Shown piece by piece: positions 5,218 to 5,476 of a stretch of DNA of 5,476 bases. Below the pieces are notes generated by a model. The model made no database searches and was not told where the DNA came from. It saw only the letters and a list, made by a program, of their open reading frames with translations. Within the stretch, counting starts at the first letter, position 1; each line of letters begins with the position of its first letter. Source of the stretch: Coriobacteriia bacterium (lineage in GTDB: Bacteria; Actinomycetota; Coriobacteriia; Coriobacteriales; QAMH01); NCBI GenBank assembly GCA_900758075.1, contig CAAEQF010000172.1:1-5476 (forward strand), read 5' to 3'. The position numbers and the translations under genes were made by a program.

Positions 5218-5476
5218 GTGTTCGAGGCACTCGCGAGCGTGCTCAACCTCATCATGCAGCCGTGCTATCAGCTTACCGGCAACTGGTGGGTATCCATTTT
5301 CCTGTTTACCGTCATCTGCAAGATCATCTTGATGCCGCTTTCGCTGTGGTGTCAGAAGAACTCCATCGTCATGGTCACGGTGATGCCCGCCATCAACCGC
5401 CTCAAGGTGCAGTACTACGGCGACAGAGAGACCATCGGCGAAAAGCAAAGCGAGCTCTTTAAAGAGAAAAAGTATC
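5218..5476 (+). CDS. YidC/Oxa1-family membrane protein insertase, C-terminal part beyond window
   Basis: 86 codons are visible, open to the right edge. The N-terminus matches the first conserved segment of the YidC/Oxa1 insertase core, which inserts and helps fold membrane proteins: LTGNWWVSIFLFTVICK (19-35), then IILMPLSLWCQKNS (36-49), followed by an amphipathic, charged stretch (MPAINRLKVQYYGD, 56-69, and EKQSELFKEKKY) resembling the cytoplasmic helical hairpin. Gram-positive YidC proteins usually begin with a lipoprotein signal and an extracytoplasmic stretch; here the core begins about 25 residues after the start and no lipobox is seen. Lys35 sits where YidC has its conserved groove Arg. 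This suggests a divergent or second paralogue rather than the housekeeping copy. GTG 5218 is chosen because of the strong GGGGAGG site. The gene is divergent from the regulator and probably functionally unrelated to the enzyme operon. Confidence 0.8.
   Translation, partial: MFEALASVLNLIMQPCYQLTGNWWVSIFLFTVICKIILMPLSLWCQKNSIVMVTVMPAINRLKVQYYGDRETIGEKQSELFKEKKY

Overview
The window looks like part of a chromosome from a gut actinobacterium of the class Coriobacteriia, most likely the Eggerthella/Gordonibacter/Adlercreutzia/Slackia group. This is inferred from three things: GC-rich coding sequence, good Shine-Dalgarno sites, and above all a membrane-bound LuxR-type regulator placed next to a molybdopterin (DMSO-reductase family) oxidoreductase. 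That pairing is a hallmark of these genomes. No phage, IS, CRISPR, tRNA or rRNA is visible.

Layout. Four genes read leftward and one reads rightward. In transcription order on the minus strand: (1) a 498-residue regulator with about 12 membrane segments and a C-terminal LuxR helix-turn-helix (4932-3436); (2) a 240-bp gap rich in CGGGT-type repeats; (3) a 764-residue molybdopterin catalytic subunit of the acetylene hydratase/transhydroxylase-like branch (3195-901); (4) a 110-residue two-[4Fe-4S] electron-transfer subunit (888-556), whose ribosome binding site overlaps the stop codon of the large subunit; (5) a 142-bp gap with two strong back-to-back hairpins; (6) an unrecognised hydrophilic protein (413 to the left edge, cut off). 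On the plus strand, a YidC/Oxa1-like membrane insertase starts at 5218 and runs off the right edge. A 285-bp divergent region (4933-5217) separates it from the regulator. It carries a plausible promoter for each direction and a perfect 18-bp dyad in the regulator's leader.

How the parts may work together. The regulator probably senses a small molecule through its membrane domain and switches on the adjacent two-gene enzyme. The enzyme would be a cytoplasmic molybdenum enzyme (no Tat signal) that receives electrons through the small ferredoxin-like subunit. By analogy with known Eggerthellaceae loci, a reductive dehydroxylation of a catechol-like or other aromatic substrate is the leading hypothesis. 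The substrate cannot be read from the sequence. The most notable points are the atypical Fe-S motif of the large subunit (Cys-x7-His-x3-Cys-x27-Cys-x2-Cys), the minimal electron-transfer partner, and the structured intergenic regions.
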